The notes: generated from the sequence alone by a model not told the origin. A stretch of 64,000 nt of DNA from a bacterium (GCA_022774325.1 JALFNN010000083.1:1-64000), one strand, 5' to 3'. Positions 1 to 9,293 are shown, counted from the stretch's first letter. Program-made: numbers and translations.

Positions 1-111
1 CGACTGTTTTATTATATATTAAATAAATGGATTTGTCAATAAGAAAAAAGTTTTTTATGATAATTGCTATGGATTATAAAGTGTTTGTTTCTGTGTTTAA
101 TGGAGCAAAAG

Positions 112-139
112 AAAAACCCTTGAAAATTCAAGGGCTTTT
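112..139 (-). terminator. Terminator of tRNA-Leu
   Basis: An 8-bp stem (CCCTTGAA/TTCAAGGG, two-base loop) lies just downstream of the tRNA on the minus strand and runs into a T-rich tract. The plus strand also has T residues after the stem, so it may work in both directions. Confidence 0.8.
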
Positions 140-152
140 TCTTAAAAAATAA

Positions 153-237
153 TGCGGAAGATGGGACTTGAACCCACACGACTGCAATAGTCACAAGATC
201 CTTAGTCTTGCTCGTCTGCCAGTTCCGACACTTCCGC
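153..237 (-). tRNA. tRNA-Leu, anticodon AAG
   Basis: On the minus strand the sequence folds as a class II tRNA. The acceptor stem is GCGGAAG paired with CTTCCGC, with discriminator base A. The anticodon stem is CAAGA/TCTTG around loop CTAAGGA, and the TTCAAGT T-loop is present. The long variable arm fits leucine tRNA. The anticodon reads AAG (codon CUU; A34 would be expected to become inosine). The 3' CCA is not encoded and would have to be added by the nucleotidyltransferase. Confidence 0.92.
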
Positions 238-275
238 ATACCAGCTATTTTGTTTATGCTTTGCTGACAACAGTT

Positions 276-304
276 ATAATACATGATTATTTGGGGAAAG
301 TCAA
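276..304 (-). promoter_or_regulatory. Promoter of tRNA-Leu
   Basis: Minus-strand TTGACT, 17-bp spacer, TATTAT, about 30 bases upstream of the tRNA. A good match to the main vegetative sigma factor. Confidence 0.7.
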
Positions 305-487
305 CACAATTTTTTTGAAAAAATATATTCGCAATATTAATAATTAAAAAGGAAATAGAAACAAAATTCGATATTTAACAAATACTCTTTCTAATTGAGA
401 GAAAATATAGTAAAATAATAAATAATTGAGCGGTTTATTTATGCGTTTTTTCAATCAATGCCAGACGAATTGAGATAAGAAGAAAAA
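305..487. other. AT-rich intergenic region
   Basis: This stretch between the tRNA promoter and the polyphosphate kinase gene is very AT-rich. A TTGAGA at about 395 followed by several TAAAAT/TAATAA-like hexamers could hold the promoter of the next gene, but none has clean spacing. No gene or RNA is recognised. Confidence 0.4.
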
Positions 488-517
488 ATGGCGAAACGGA
501 TGTCAGGAGGTAGCCGT

Positions 518-2008
518 ATGTTAGAAAAAGTAGATTTAACAAAGAAAATGAGCAAGGAAGAATACAAGGAGAAGATGGAGACGCTGGAGCTGGAGCTTGG
601 GCATCTGCAGCGGGAATGCAAGGAACAGAAAATTCCGGTGATGATTGCCTTTGAAGGGTACGGAGCTTCGGGAAAAGGCCTGCAGATCGGACGTCTGATC
701 CAAGGATTGGATCCGAGAGGATTTGAGGTACATGCGGTTAAGAAAGAAACGGAAGAGGAACGGATGCACCCTTTCATGTGGCGTTTCTGGACGAAGACAC
801 CAGAGCGGGGAAGAATTGCGATCTACGATACGAGCTGGTACCGCAGAGTACAGATCGACCGGTTCGACGGCAAAGTGTCGGAAGAAGAACTGCCGGCAGA
901 CTATGAATCGATTCGTTCTTTTGAAAAGCAGCTTACAGATGACGGAATGGTCATTGTGAAATTGTTTCTTGCGATCGATCAGAAAGAACAGAAAAAGCGG
1001 TTCAAAAAGCTGATGGAATCGAAGGAGACGAAGTGGAGAGTCAGCGAGGGCGATCTGAAGAGAAATAAGGAATTTGCACGATATGAGCAGATGAATGAAG
1101 AGATGCTTCGGAAAACAGATACGGATTATGCACCGTGGACGATCATTGAAGCGACGGATAAGCGGTATGCAACAGCGAAGATCTTCACGACAGTGATCCA
1201 TGCAATGCAGATGGCGCTGGAGAAGGTGAAGATGCCGGAGGAAGCACAGGAAGAGAGAAGAAGCGGTGGAGAGAGAGAATTCCAGGAATCGCTGCTTGCG
1301 AAGGCGGATTTGTCCAAAAAGCTCAGCAAGAAGCAGTACAAAGAGCAGCTTAAGGAACTGCAGGGCAAGATGGAACGTCTTCACGGTGAACTGTACCGCA
1401 GAAGAATTCCGGTGGTGCTCGGCTTCGAGGGATGGGATGCCGGAGGCAAGGGCGGCGCGATCAAGCGTCTGACGGAACACATGGATCCGAGAGGATATGT
1501 GGTAAATCCGACTGCATCACCGAATGATATTGAGAAAGCACATCATTACCTGTGGCGTTTCTGGAGAGCTATGCCGAAAGCGGGCCACATTGCGATCTTC
1601 GACAGAACCTGGTACGGTCGTGTGATGGTAGAACGAATCGAAGGATTCTGTACGACGAAAGAATGGCAGAGAGCCTACAAGGAAATCAATGATATGGAGC
1701 AGGATCTGGTGAATGCCGGCGCTATCGTGCTGAAATTCTGGATGCAGATCGATAAAGATGAGCAGGCAGCAAGGTTTAAGGCGCGCCAGGAAAATCCGGA
1801 AAAACAGTGGAAGATCACCGATGAAGACTGGAGAAACCGTGAAAAATGGGATCAGTACGAAGAAGCAGTCAATGAGATGCTGATTCGTACTTCCACACCG
1901 CATGCACCGTGGGTCGTAGTGGAAGGAAACTGCAAGTATTATGCAAGGATCAAAGTGCTTGAGACGGTGGTTCATGCCATTGAAGAACGTCTGAAAGAAG
2001 AAAAATAA
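518..2008 (+). CDS. pap: Polyphosphate:AMP phosphotransferase (double PPK2 domain)
   Basis: This kinase should move phosphate between polyphosphate and nucleotides; the two-domain (class II) PPK2 family is known for making ADP from AMP. The protein of about 496 residues is a tandem repeat of two PPK2 domains. In the first half the Walker A-like loop is GYGASGKG and the lid region is YDTSWYRR. In the second half they are GWDAGGKGGAI and FDRTWYGR, which match the family consensus much better, so the second domain probably does the catalysis. An in-frame ATG exists at 488, but AGGAGG at 505-510 points to the ATG at 518. The next gene, dgt, follows by 42 bases. Single-domain PPK2 is ruled out by length. 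Confidence 0.9.
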   Translation: MLEKVDLTKKMSKEEYKEKMETLELELGHLQRECKEQKIPVMIAFEGYGASGKGLQIGRLIQGLDPRGFEVHAVKKETEEERMHPFMWRFWTKTPERGRIAIYDTSWYRRVQIDRFDGKVSEEELPADYESIRSFEKQLTDDGMVIVKLFLAIDQKEQKKRFKKLMESKETKWRVSEGDLKRNKEFARYEQMNEEMLRKTDTDYAPWTIIEATDKRYATAKIFTTVIHAMQMALEKVKMPEEAQEERRSGGEREFQESLLAKADLSKKLSKKQYKEQLKELQGKMERLHGELYRRRIPVVLGFEGWDAGGKGGAIKRLTEHMDPRGYVVNPTASPNDIEKAHHYLWRFWRAMPKAGHIAIFDRTWYGRVMVERIEGFCTTKEWQRAYKEINDMEQDLVNAGAIVLKFWMQIDKDEQAARFKARQENPEKQWKITDEDWRNREKWDQYEEAVNEMLIRTSTPHAPWVVVEGNCKYYARIKVLETVVHAIEERLKEEK

Positions 2009-2050
2009 TGAGAAGTTCGCATGAACAGATCGCTGAAAGGGAGCAGGAAT

Positions 2051-3055
2051 ATGACGATCAGAGAGCAGATGGAACAGCGGGAAAAAGAATATTTAAGTGC
2101 GTATGCGACACTAAGCGTCAATACGAGAGGAAGAAAAAGAGAAGAGGCGCAGTGTGATATTCGGCCGGTCTTTCAAAGAGACAGAGACCGGATCCTGCAC
2201 TGTAAATCGTTTCGCAGGCTGAAACAGAAGACACAGGTATTTCTGCTTCCCAAAGGGGATCATTATCGCACAAGGCTGACACATACTCTGGAGGTTTCAC
2301 AAAATGCGCGGACCATCGCGAAGGCGCTGCGGCTGAATGAAGATCTGGCAGAAGCGATCAGTCTGGGGCATGATCTCGGGCATACGCCCTTTGGTCATGC
2401 TGGAGAGCGGGCTCTGAACGGAGTGTGTCCGGGCGGATTCAAACACAACGAACAGAGCGTGCGCGTGGTGGAAGTGCTGGAAAAGGACGGACAGGGGCTG
2501 AATCTCACATGGGAAGTCATCGATGGGATCCGCAATCACAAGAGTGTGGGAAAACCGGCAACTCTTGAGGGGCAGATCGTGAGGCTGTCGGATAAGATCG
2601 CCTATATCAACCATGATATTGACGATGCGATACGTGGAGGAATCCTTACTGAAGAGGATATACCGCTCCGGTTTCGAGAGGTGTTTGGAACCGGGATGCG
2701 TTCACGGCTGAACACGATGATCCATGATGTGATCATAAGTAGCATGGATCAGCCGGAGATCCGGATGTCGGAGGAAATCGAAGAGGCGATGCGTGATCTG
2801 AGAAAGTTTATGTTTGAGCATGTCTACCAGAATCCCCGTGCAAAGGGAGAAGAAACGAAGGCGATCCATATGATCGAAAATTTGTATTTTTATTATGAGG
2901 ATCATCTGGAACTTCTTCCGGAACAATACCGGATTCAGATGGAGAAAGGCGATTCGGCGGAGCAGGTGGTGTGTGATTATATTGCCGGCATGACGGATAA
3001 TTATGCCGTAAAAAAATTTGAGGATATTTTTATTCCGGAAGCGTGGAAAAATTAA
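2051..3055 (+). CDS. dgt: Deoxyguanosinetriphosphate triphosphohydrolase-like protein
   Basis: An HD-superfamily hydrolase of the dGTPase family, expected to cleave dNTPs (dGTP in the founding member) to deoxynucleoside and triphosphate. The metal-binding histidines and aspartate are visible in RLTHTLEVSQ and LGHDLGHTPFGH, followed by IRNHKSVGK and SDKIAYINHDIDDA. At about 334 residues it is the shorter type found in Gram-positive bacteria, where it often precedes dnaG. An in-frame ATG at 2021 exists, but a GGGAGCAGG ribosome site supports the ATG at 2051. Substrate preference within the family cannot be read from sequence. Confidence 0.88.
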   Translation: MTIREQMEQREKEYLSAYATLSVNTRGRKREEAQCDIRPVFQRDRDRILHCKSFRRLKQKTQVFLLPKGDHYRTRLTHTLEVSQNARTIAKALRLNEDLAEAISLGHDLGHTPFGHAGERALNGVCPGGFKHNEQSVRVVEVLEKDGQGLNLTWEVIDGIRNHKSVGKPATLEGQIVRLSDKIAYINHDIDDAIRGGILTEEDIPLRFREVFGTGMRSRLNTMIHDVIISSMDQPEIRMSEEIEEAMRDLRKFMFEHVYQNPRAKGEETKAIHMIENLYFYYEDHLELLPEQYRIQMEKGDSAEQVVCDYIAGMTDNYAVKKFEDIFIPEAWKN

Positions 3056-3080
3056 AGGAAATCAAAAAGTTTTGTCGAAT
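3054..3080 (+). promoter_or_regulatory. Candidate sigma-H promoter for dnaG-rpoD
   Basis: AAAGGAAAT (3054-3062) matches the sigma-H -35 consensus RWAGGAWWT at all positions. GAAT at 3077-3080 follows after 14 bases, which fits the known -10 RNNGAAT at normal spacing. It overlaps the dgt stop codon and is about 70 bases before dnaG. In Bacillus subtilis the sigA operon is known to have a sigma-H promoter, which makes the location sensible. Confidence 0.5.
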
Positions 3081-3154
3081 ATATTAAATGTGAGGGCTTT
3101 TTACTACTGGAAACTTTTGGTTTTGCTTTCACACCAGGAAGGTGTAAAGATTTC

Positions 3155-4930
3155 ATGTATTATTCGGATGAGATTATAGAAGAAGTTAGAATGAAAAATG
3201 ATATTGTGGACGTAATATCGGGATATGTGAAGCTTCAGAAGAAGGGAAGCTCCTATTTCGGGTTGTGTCCGTTCCACAATGAGAAATCGCCGTCGTTTTC
3301 CGTAAGCCGGGATAAGCAGATGTATTATTGCTTTGGCTGCGGTGCGGGCGGCAATGTGTTTACATTTATTATGGAATATGAGAATTACTCTTTTACGGAG
3401 GCACTGAAGTTTCTCGCCCAGAGAGCGGGGGTGGAGCTTCCAAAGGAGGAGTATTCCAAAGAGGCGAAGGAGCGGGCGGATCTCAGGGCGACCCTGCTGG
3501 AGATGAACAAGCTGGCTGCAAAGTATTACTATGCGCAGCTGAAGGCGCCTGGAGGAAAGATCGCGCATGATTACCTGACGGGACGCAAGCTTAGCGAGGA
3601 GACGATCACCGCGTTCGGACTCGGGTATTCAAACAAGTACAGCAATGATCTGTATCAGTATCTGAGATCGAAAGGTTACAATGACGATCTGATCATCAAG
3701 GCCGGGCTGGTAAATGTAGACGAGCGAAACGGAATTTATGACAAATTCTGGAATCGTGTCATGTTTCCGATCATGGATGTGAATAACCGTGTCATTGGTT
3801 TCGGCGGACGTGTGATGGGAGACGGAAAGCCCAAATATCTGAACTCTCCGGAGACGATGATATTTGACAAGAGCAGGAATCTCTACGGACTGCACCGGGC
3901 ACGGACATCAAGAAAACCATATTTTCTGATTTGTGAGGGATATATGGATGTGATTTCTTTACATCAGGCAGGTTTTACGAACGCTGTGGCATCGCTGGGA
4001 ACGGCGCTGACACCCGGACATGCCGCTTTGATCAAACGGTATGTGAGTGAAGTGTACCTGACGTACGACAGTGATGAAGCCGGAACGAAGGCGGCACTCA
4101 GGGCGGTGCCGATTCTGAAGGACGCCGGCATCACCGCAAAAGTGATCCGTATGGAACCTTATAAGGATCCGGATGAATTTATCAAGAACCTCGGAGCGGA
4201 AGCATTTGAGGAGCGGATCGCAAAGGCCAGAAACGGATTTATGTTCAGTCTGGAGATGATGGAGAAAGATTATGATATGACTTCCCCCGAAGGCAAGACA
4301 GAATTTCTGCGGATGGCATCCAGAAAACTTGCAGAATTTGAAGAAGAGATCGAAAGAAATAATTATATTGAAGCAGTTGCAAAAGCGTATCGTGTCGGAT
4401 ATGAGGAACTGAAGAAGCTGGTCGTAAAGACGGCGATTCAGAGTGGACAGGCAACACCGGCGGTAAGGCCGAAGCAGACGCAGGATAAGACCGTTCCAAA
4501 AGAGGACGGGCATATGAAGTCGCAGAAGATCCTGCTGACCTGGCTGATCGACCATGAAGAACTGTTCCCGCAGATCAGCCGCTATATCACGCCGGAGGAT
4601 TTTACAACGGATATGTACCGGCAGGTGGCGGAGCTTTTGTTTGAACAGTACGAACAGGGCGATGTGAATCCGGCAAAGATCATGAACCATTTTACAGAAG
4701 AGGCCGATCACCGAGAAGCGGCGTCCCTTTTCCATACCAGGATCAAGGAACTGACGACAAAGCAGGAACAGGAGAAGGCGATCAAGGAGACGATCATCCG
4801 CGTGAAGGCGTACAGTATTGAGGAGGCAACGAAGAAGCTGGATCCCACGGACATCCAGGGACTTCAGCGGCTCATGAATGCAAAGAAGGCTTTGCAGGAT
4901 TTGCAGAAACTGCATATTTCCATCAATTAG
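3155..4930 (+). CDS. dnaG: DNA primase
   Basis: Makes the RNA primers for replication. The 591-residue protein has the N-terminal CHC2 zinc-binding domain (CPFHNEKSPSFSV, then YYCFGCGAGGNV, residues about 40-65), the RNA polymerase domain with the TOPRIM fold (ICEGYMDVISLHQAG, then YLTYDSDEAGTKAA, residues about 250-310), and a C-terminal helicase-binding region (HMKSQKILLTWLIDHEE onward). Length is normal for the family. The start at 3155 has AGGAAGG just upstream, and this site sits inside a short inverted repeat (3126-3149). It is followed by rpoD after 39 bases, the classic macromolecular synthesis operon pairing. Confidence 0.98.
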   Translation: MYYSDEIIEEVRMKNDIVDVISGYVKLQKKGSSYFGLCPFHNEKSPSFSVSRDKQMYYCFGCGAGGNVFTFIMEYENYSFTEALKFLAQRAGVELPKEEYSKEAKERADLRATLLEMNKLAAKYYYAQLKAPGGKIAHDYLTGRKLSEETITAFGLGYSNKYSNDLYQYLRSKGYNDDLIIKAGLVNVDERNGIYDKFWNRVMFPIMDVNNRVIGFGGRVMGDGKPKYLNSPETMIFDKSRNLYGLHRARTSRKPYFLICEGYMDVISLHQAGFTNAVASLGTALTPGHAALIKRYVSEVYLTYDSDEAGTKAALRAVPILKDAGITAKVIRMEPYKDPDEFIKNLGAEAFEERIAKARNGFMFSLEMMEKDYDMTSPEGKTEFLRMASRKLAEFEEEIERNNYIEAVAKAYRVGYEELKKLVVKTAIQSGQATPAVRPKQTQDKTVPKEDGHMKSQKILLTWLIDHEELFPQISRYITPEDFTTDMYRQVAELLFEQYEQGDVNPAKIMNHFTEEADHREAASLFHTRIKELTTKQEQEKAIKETIIRVKAYSIEEATKKLDPTDIQGLQRLMNAKKALQDLQKLHISIN

Positions 4931-4969
4931 GGATAAAATATAAACAAGCAATGAGAGGAAGGACACGAC

Positions 4970-6085
4970 ATGGTAGAGAACGTGGCAAAATTTGAAGAAA
5001 AATTAAAGAGTCTGGTTGCGCTTGCCAAAAAGAAAAAGAACATTCTTGAAATCGGTGAGATCAACGAAGTGTTCCATGATATGGAGCTGGAACCGGATCA
5101 GATGGAAAAGGTGTTCGAGTATCTGGAATCGTCTGGAATCGACGTACTTCGCATCAGCGGAGATGTGGACGACACAGATGATGATCTGGAGATCATCCTG
5201 TCTGACGAGGATGAAGTGGATATGGAGAAAATCGATCTTTCTGTACCGGACGGAATCAGTATCGAAGATCCGGTCCGTATGTATCTGAAAGAGATCGGTA
5301 AGGTTCCGCTTCTGAGTGCGGAGGAAGAGATAGAACTGGCAAAGAGAATGGCGGAAGGCGATGAGGACGCAAAGAAGCGCCTGGCTGAGGCGAACTTGAG
5401 ACTGGTTGTTAGTATTGCAAAGCGATATGTGGGAAGAGGTATGCTGTTCCTGGATCTGATTCAGGAGGGAAATCTCGGACTGATCAAAGCAGTTGAAAAA
5501 TTTGATTATCAGAAAGGCTTTAAATTCAGTACTTATGCAACCTGGTGGATTCGTCAGGCAATCACGAGAGCAATTGCGGATCAGGCAAGAACCATCCGTA
5601 TTCCGGTTCATATGGTAGAAACCATCAACAAACTGATTCGAGTGTCCAGACAATTATTGCAGGAGCTGGGACGGGAACCCACGCCGGAAGAGATTGCGGA
5701 AGAATTGGACATGCCGGTTGAACGTGTGCGTGAGATTCTGAAGATCTCGCAGGAGCCGGTTTCCCTGGAAACTCCGATCGGCGAGGAGGAAGACAGCCAT
5801 CTTGGTGATTTTATTCAGGACGACAATGTTCCGGTGCCGGCGGAAGCAGCAGCACAGACGCTTTTGAAGGAACAGCTGGATGAGGTTCTTGATACACTGA
5901 CCGACAGAGAGCAGAAGGTACTCAGACTCCGCTTTGGTATGAATGACGGAAGAGCGAGAACGCTGGAGGAAGTAGGTAAGGAATTCGATGTTACCCGTGA
6001 GCGTATTCGTCAGATCGAGGCTAAAGCGCTCCGTAAACTCCGCCATCCGAGCAGAAGCAGAAAATTAAGAGATTATCTGGATTAG
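4970..6085 (+). CDS. rpoD: RNA polymerase major sigma factor (sigma-70/sigma-A)
   Basis: The housekeeping sigma factor, 371 residues, similar in length to Bacillus SigA and without the long insertion of proteobacterial RpoD. Region 1.2 begins at [16 protein letters not shown]. Region 2 holds the core-binding and -10 recognition helix ([17 protein letters not shown]). Region 4 ends with the -35 recognition helix [20 protein letters not shown] and the family-typical C-terminus RKLRDYLD. Ribosome site GAGAGGAAGG precedes the ATG. It lies between dnaG and trmK, probably in one transcript. Confidence 0.98.
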   Translation: MVENVAKFEEKLKSLVALAKKKKNILEIGEINEVFHDMELEPDQMEKVFEYLESSGIDVLRISGDVDDTDDDLEIILSDEDEVDMEKIDLSVPDGISIEDPVRMYLKEIGKVPLLSAEEEIELAKRMAEGDEDAKKRLAEANLRLVVSIAKRYVGRGMLFLDLIQEGNLGLIKAVEKFDYQKGFKFSTYATWWIRQAITRAIADQARTIRIPVHMVETINKLIRVSRQLLQELGREPTPEEIAEELDMPVERVREILKISQEPVSLETPIGEEEDSHLGDFIQDDNVPVPAEAAAQTLLKEQLDEVLDTLTDREQKVLRLRFGMNDGRARTLEEVGKEFDVTRERIRQIEAKALRKLRHPSRSRKLRDYLD

Positions 6086-6093
6086 AGGACGAG

Positions 6094-6798
6094 ATGGAAT
6101 TATCAAAGAGACTTAAGGCTGTCGCGGAGCTGGTAACGCCCGGGATGCGGCTGGCAGATGTGGGGACCGATCATGGGTATATTCCTATTTATCTGACCGA
6201 GGCGGGTGTGATACCGTCGGCGATTGCCATGGATATTAATAAAGGTCCTCTTGAAAGGGCAAAGGAGCATATCCGGGAGCATGGACTGGAAGGAAAGATC
6301 CAGACGCGGCTGTCGGACGGGCTTAAAAACTTACAAATGAATGAAGCAGACTGTATGATCGCCGCCGGTATGGGCGGCGGTCTTGTCATACGGATTCTTT
6401 CCGAGGAAAGAGATACGGCAGGATCGCTCAAAGAACTGATTCTGCAGCCGCAGTCGGAGATTGACAGCGTCAGAAAATACCTGACCGAAGAAGGATACCG
6501 GATCGTGGCCGAAGACATGGTCTATGAGGATGGAAAATATTATCCGATGATGAAGGCAGTTCCATGCATGGCAGGTGCCGGGGAAATACCGTATTCCGAA
6601 GAAGAACTGGAATTTGGACGGGTGCTTTTGCAGCAGGCACATCCGGTTCTAGGACAGTTTCTTGAACGGGAGATGGAAATCCAGAACAGAATTTTATCTG
6701 CGCTCGAAAGTCAGGAATCCGTGCGTGCGAAGAAACGTATGGAAGAGATTTCCTATAGAATCGAATGGATCAGGGGAATTCTGAATACGTATTATTAG
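6094..6798 (+). CDS. trmK: tRNA (adenine22-N1)-methyltransferase
   Basis: A class I SAM-dependent methyltransferase of the TrmK (YqfN) family, which methylates A22 of tRNA. The SAM-binding loop reads LADVGTDHGYIPIYL (residues about 19-33), and the family motif IAAGMGGGLVIRIL follows (about 90). The C-terminal half is a predicted coiled segment rich in charged residues. Length is 234 residues, as usual. It starts 8 bases after rpoD and is followed by the Nif3-like gene, the same order seen in many Firmicutes. Confidence 0.9.
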   Translation: MELSKRLKAVAELVTPGMRLADVGTDHGYIPIYLTEAGVIPSAIAMDINKGPLERAKEHIREHGLEGKIQTRLSDGLKNLQMNEADCMIAAGMGGGLVIRILSEERDTAGSLKELILQPQSEIDSVRKYLTEEGYRIVAEDMVYEDGKYYPMMKAVPCMAGAGEIPYSEEELEFGRVLLQQAHPVLGQFLEREMEIQNRILSALESQESVRAKKRMEEISYRIEWIRGILNTYY

Positions 6799-6810
6799 GA
6801 GGTACATAGC

Positions 6811-7581
6811 GTGATTTGCAGGGAGATAATTGATACCATTGAAAAACGTTATCCGAAAGAATGTGCGATGGAATGGGATAATGTCGGACTTCTGGCGGGA
6901 AGATATGAGAAAGAGGTTGGAAAGATCTATATTGCGCTGGATGCGACCGATGAGGTGATTGAAGATGCGGCTTCATGGGGAGCAGATATGCTGGTTACTC
7001 ATCATCCTATGATTTTTAAAGCGTTAAAAAAAATCAATGATCAGAGTTTTATCGGACGCAGGGTAATCCGACTGATCCGAGAAGATATTGCATATTATGC
7101 TATGCATACAAATTATGATGTGATGGGAATGGCGGATCTTGCCGGAGAATTTATGGAGATGAAGGATCCTGAGATACTGGAGGAGACTTACCCGGACGAG
7201 GGGATCGGCAGAGTAGCTGACCTGAAGGAAGCGATGACTCTGGAGGAGTGCTGTGGTTTTGTCAAAGAACGTCTGGCACTGCCGAGTGTGAAAGTCTTCG
7301 GAGATCCGAAGAAAACGGTGAAGAGGATGGCTGTATCTCCGGGATCCGGAAAGAGCATGATCGGCCCTGCTCTGGCGAAAGGGGCGGATGTGCTTGTGAC
7401 CGGTGATATCGATCATCATGAAGGAATCGATGCGCTGGCTCAGGGACTGGCAATCATCGATGCCGGGCATTATGGAACAGAGTATATTTTTATAGCAGAT
7501 ATGGAACAGTTTCTGAAAGAGCATTTTCCGGAGGCCGAGATCAGGACGGCTCCGGTCCGTCATCCGTTCTGGGTTATGTAA
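6811..7581 (+). CDS. Nif3-like dinuclear metal centre protein
   Basis: Member of the NIF3/YbgI/YqfO family. Family members bind two metals and have been linked to GTP cyclohydrolase I type 2 and other roles; the true function here is open. Metal-ligand motifs are visible: LVTHHPMIFK near residue 70, HTNYDVM near 100 and DAGHYGTE near the C-terminus. The 256-residue length means the short form without the PII-like insert found in some Bacillus homologues. The start is a GTG with AGGAGG 9 bases upstream. It shares the transcript with trmK. Confidence 0.88.
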   Translation: MICREIIDTIEKRYPKECAMEWDNVGLLAGRYEKEVGKIYIALDATDEVIEDAASWGADMLVTHHPMIFKALKKINDQSFIGRRVIRLIREDIAYYAMHTNYDVMGMADLAGEFMEMKDPEILEETYPDEGIGRVADLKEAMTLEECCGFVKERLALPSVKVFGDPKKTVKRMAVSPGSGKSMIGPALAKGADVLVTGDIDHHEGIDALAQGLAIIDAGHYGTEYIFIADMEQFLKEHFPEAEIRTAPVRHPFWVM

Positions 7582-7625
7582 CGATCGGGAAACAGTTTTT
7601 TATGTCAATGAGGAGGTGCCGGAAG

Positions 7626-9293
7626 GTGGAGACGAAGCGTTATCAGGTTGAAATAAACGGTGAGAAAAGAGCGTATCCTGAGGGAACGACGTATCTTGAA
7701 ATCGCAAAAGAATATCAGGATCAGTATGACAATGACATCGTGCTGGTATTTGTGAACGAAAAACTTCAGGAGTTGCGCAAGAAGGTGACGAAGGACTGCA
7801 GACTTCGGTTTGTAACAACCGGAGAGGAGCTGGGCAATATGGCCTACAGGCGCGGAGTCAGTTTTCTCCTCATAAAAGCGGTCTACGATGCAGCTGGGCA
7901 TGAAAATGTGAAAAAAGTAAGGATCCATTATTCAGTCGATAAGGGATTTTATTTTACGCTTAAAGGGAACCTGTATCTGGATCAGGAGCTGCTTGACAGA
8001 ATCGAGAGCAGGATGCGCCAGATGGTGGAGATGGATCTGGAAATCGGAAAGCAGGGAATCCATACCGACGATGCGATCGAAAAATTCCACGAGTACGGTA
8101 TGAAAGATAAGGAGAAGCTTTTCCATTACCGCCGGGTATCCCGGGTCAATCTTTACAGCATCAATGAATTTGAAGACTATTTTTACGGATATATGGTACC
8201 GTCTACGGGATATCTAAAATATTTCAAACTGTTTCTATACGACGAGGGATTCGTGGTACAGATGCCGGAAAAGGAAAACCCGAAGCTGGTTCCTCCTTTT
8301 AATCCGCAACACAAGCTTTTTCAAGTATTAAAGGAATCAACACAGGGCGGAGATCGGATGGGAATCGAGACAATCGGAGATCTCAACCATTTTGTGACCA
8401 GAGGAGATCCACAAGAGCTGATCCTGGTGCAGGAGGCACTTCAGGAGAAAAGAATCGCACAGATCGCCGAGCAGATCGCCTCCCGGCCTGAGAAAAAGTT
8501 TGTTCTGATCGCAGGCCCGTCATCTTCCGGTAAGACCACATTTTCACACCGGCTTTCGGTGCAGCTTCGTGTCAACGGACTGGTGCCGCATCCAATTGCG
8601 GTGGATAATTATTTTCTGAATCGCTCGGAAACGCCGCTGGACGAGGAAGGAAAGCCGAATTATGAATGCCTTGAGGCAATCGATGTGGCGCAATTCAATC
8701 TGGATCTTCAGGCTCTTCTGAATGGGGAGCGGGTGGAAATCCCATATTTCAACTTCAAGACCGGAAAACGGGAATATAAAGGAGATTACAAACAGCTTGG
8801 GGGAAATGATATTCTGGTGATTGAAGGAATTCATTGTCTGAATGATGCACTTACAAGAGAGATTCCGAGAGAGCATAAATTCAAAATTTATATCAGCGCA
8901 CTTACGCAGCTGAATATTGATGAGCACAATCGGATTCCGACGACGGACGGACGGCTTCTTCGAAGAATGGTGAGGGATGCGAGAACCCGCGGTACTTCTG
9001 CAAAGGATACGATCGCGATGTGGAAATCGGTGCGAAGAGGCGAGGATAACAACATTTTCCCGTATCAGGAAGAGGCGGATGTGATGTTTAACTCAGCATT
9101 GCTTTATGAGCTGGCGGTGCTGAAGGCTTATGCAGAGCCGATCCTGTTCGGAATTGATAAAAACTGCGAGGAATACCTGGAAGCCAAGAGGCTGCTTAAG
9201 TTTCTGGATTATGTTGTTGGGATCGGAAGTGAAAATATACCGCAGAACTCGATTTTAAGAGAGTTCATTGGCGGAGGATGTTTCGAAATATAG
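7626..9293 (+). CDS. TGS-domain nucleoside (uridine) kinase
   Basis: A two-part protein of about 555 residues. The N-terminal part (residues 1-65) looks like a TGS domain, followed by a region resembling the second additional domain of threonyl-tRNA synthetase. The C-terminal part (from about 285) is a P-loop kinase of the uridine kinase/phosphoribulokinase family with Walker A GPSSSGKTTFSHRL and downstream ILVIEGIHCLND. It probably phosphorylates uridine or a related nucleoside. Such fusions are known in clostridia, but what the TGS part senses is not established. An in-frame ATG lies at 7602, but AGGAGG at 7611-7616 points to the GTG at 7626. Confidence 0.8.
   Translation: METKRYQVEINGEKRAYPEGTTYLEIAKEYQDQYDNDIVLVFVNEKLQELRKKVTKDCRLRFVTTGEELGNMAYRRGVSFLLIKAVYDAAGHENVKKVRIHYSVDKGFYFTLKGNLYLDQELLDRIESRMRQMVEMDLEIGKQGIHTDDAIEKFHEYGMKDKEKLFHYRRVSRVNLYSINEFEDYFYGYMVPSTGYLKYFKLFLYDEGFVVQMPEKENPKLVPPFNPQHKLFQVLKESTQGGDRMGIETIGDLNHFVTRGDPQELILVQEALQEKRIAQIAEQIASRPEKKFVLIAGPSSSGKTTFSHRLSVQLRVNGLVPHPIAVDNYFLNRSETPLDEEGKPNYECLEAIDVAQFNLDLQALLNGERVEIPYFNFKTGKREYKGDYKQLGGNDILVIEGIHCLNDALTREIPREHKFKIYISALTQLNIDEHNRIPTTDGRLLRRMVRDARTRGTSAKDTIAMWKSVRRGEDNNIFPYQEEADVMFNSALLYELAVLKAYAEPILFGIDKNCEEYLEAKRLLKFLDYVVGIGSENIPQNSILREFIGGGCFEI

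Noticed and set aside
36-284. Minus-strand reading frame across the tRNA-Leu gene.
   Set aside because: It runs through the tRNA and its terminator and has no protein-like features.
307-326. AATTTTTTTGAAAAAAT, considered as a CodY box.
   Set aside because: It is two bases too long for the known CodY consensus and such runs are expected by chance in AT-rich DNA.
536-1480. Long minus-strand reading frame inside the polyphosphate kinase gene; similar ones at 3959-4966, 15400-16779 and 25096-26484.
   Set aside because: They are antisense to clearly identified genes, have odd composition, no ribosome site and no recognisable domain. They are by-products of codon use on the coding strand.
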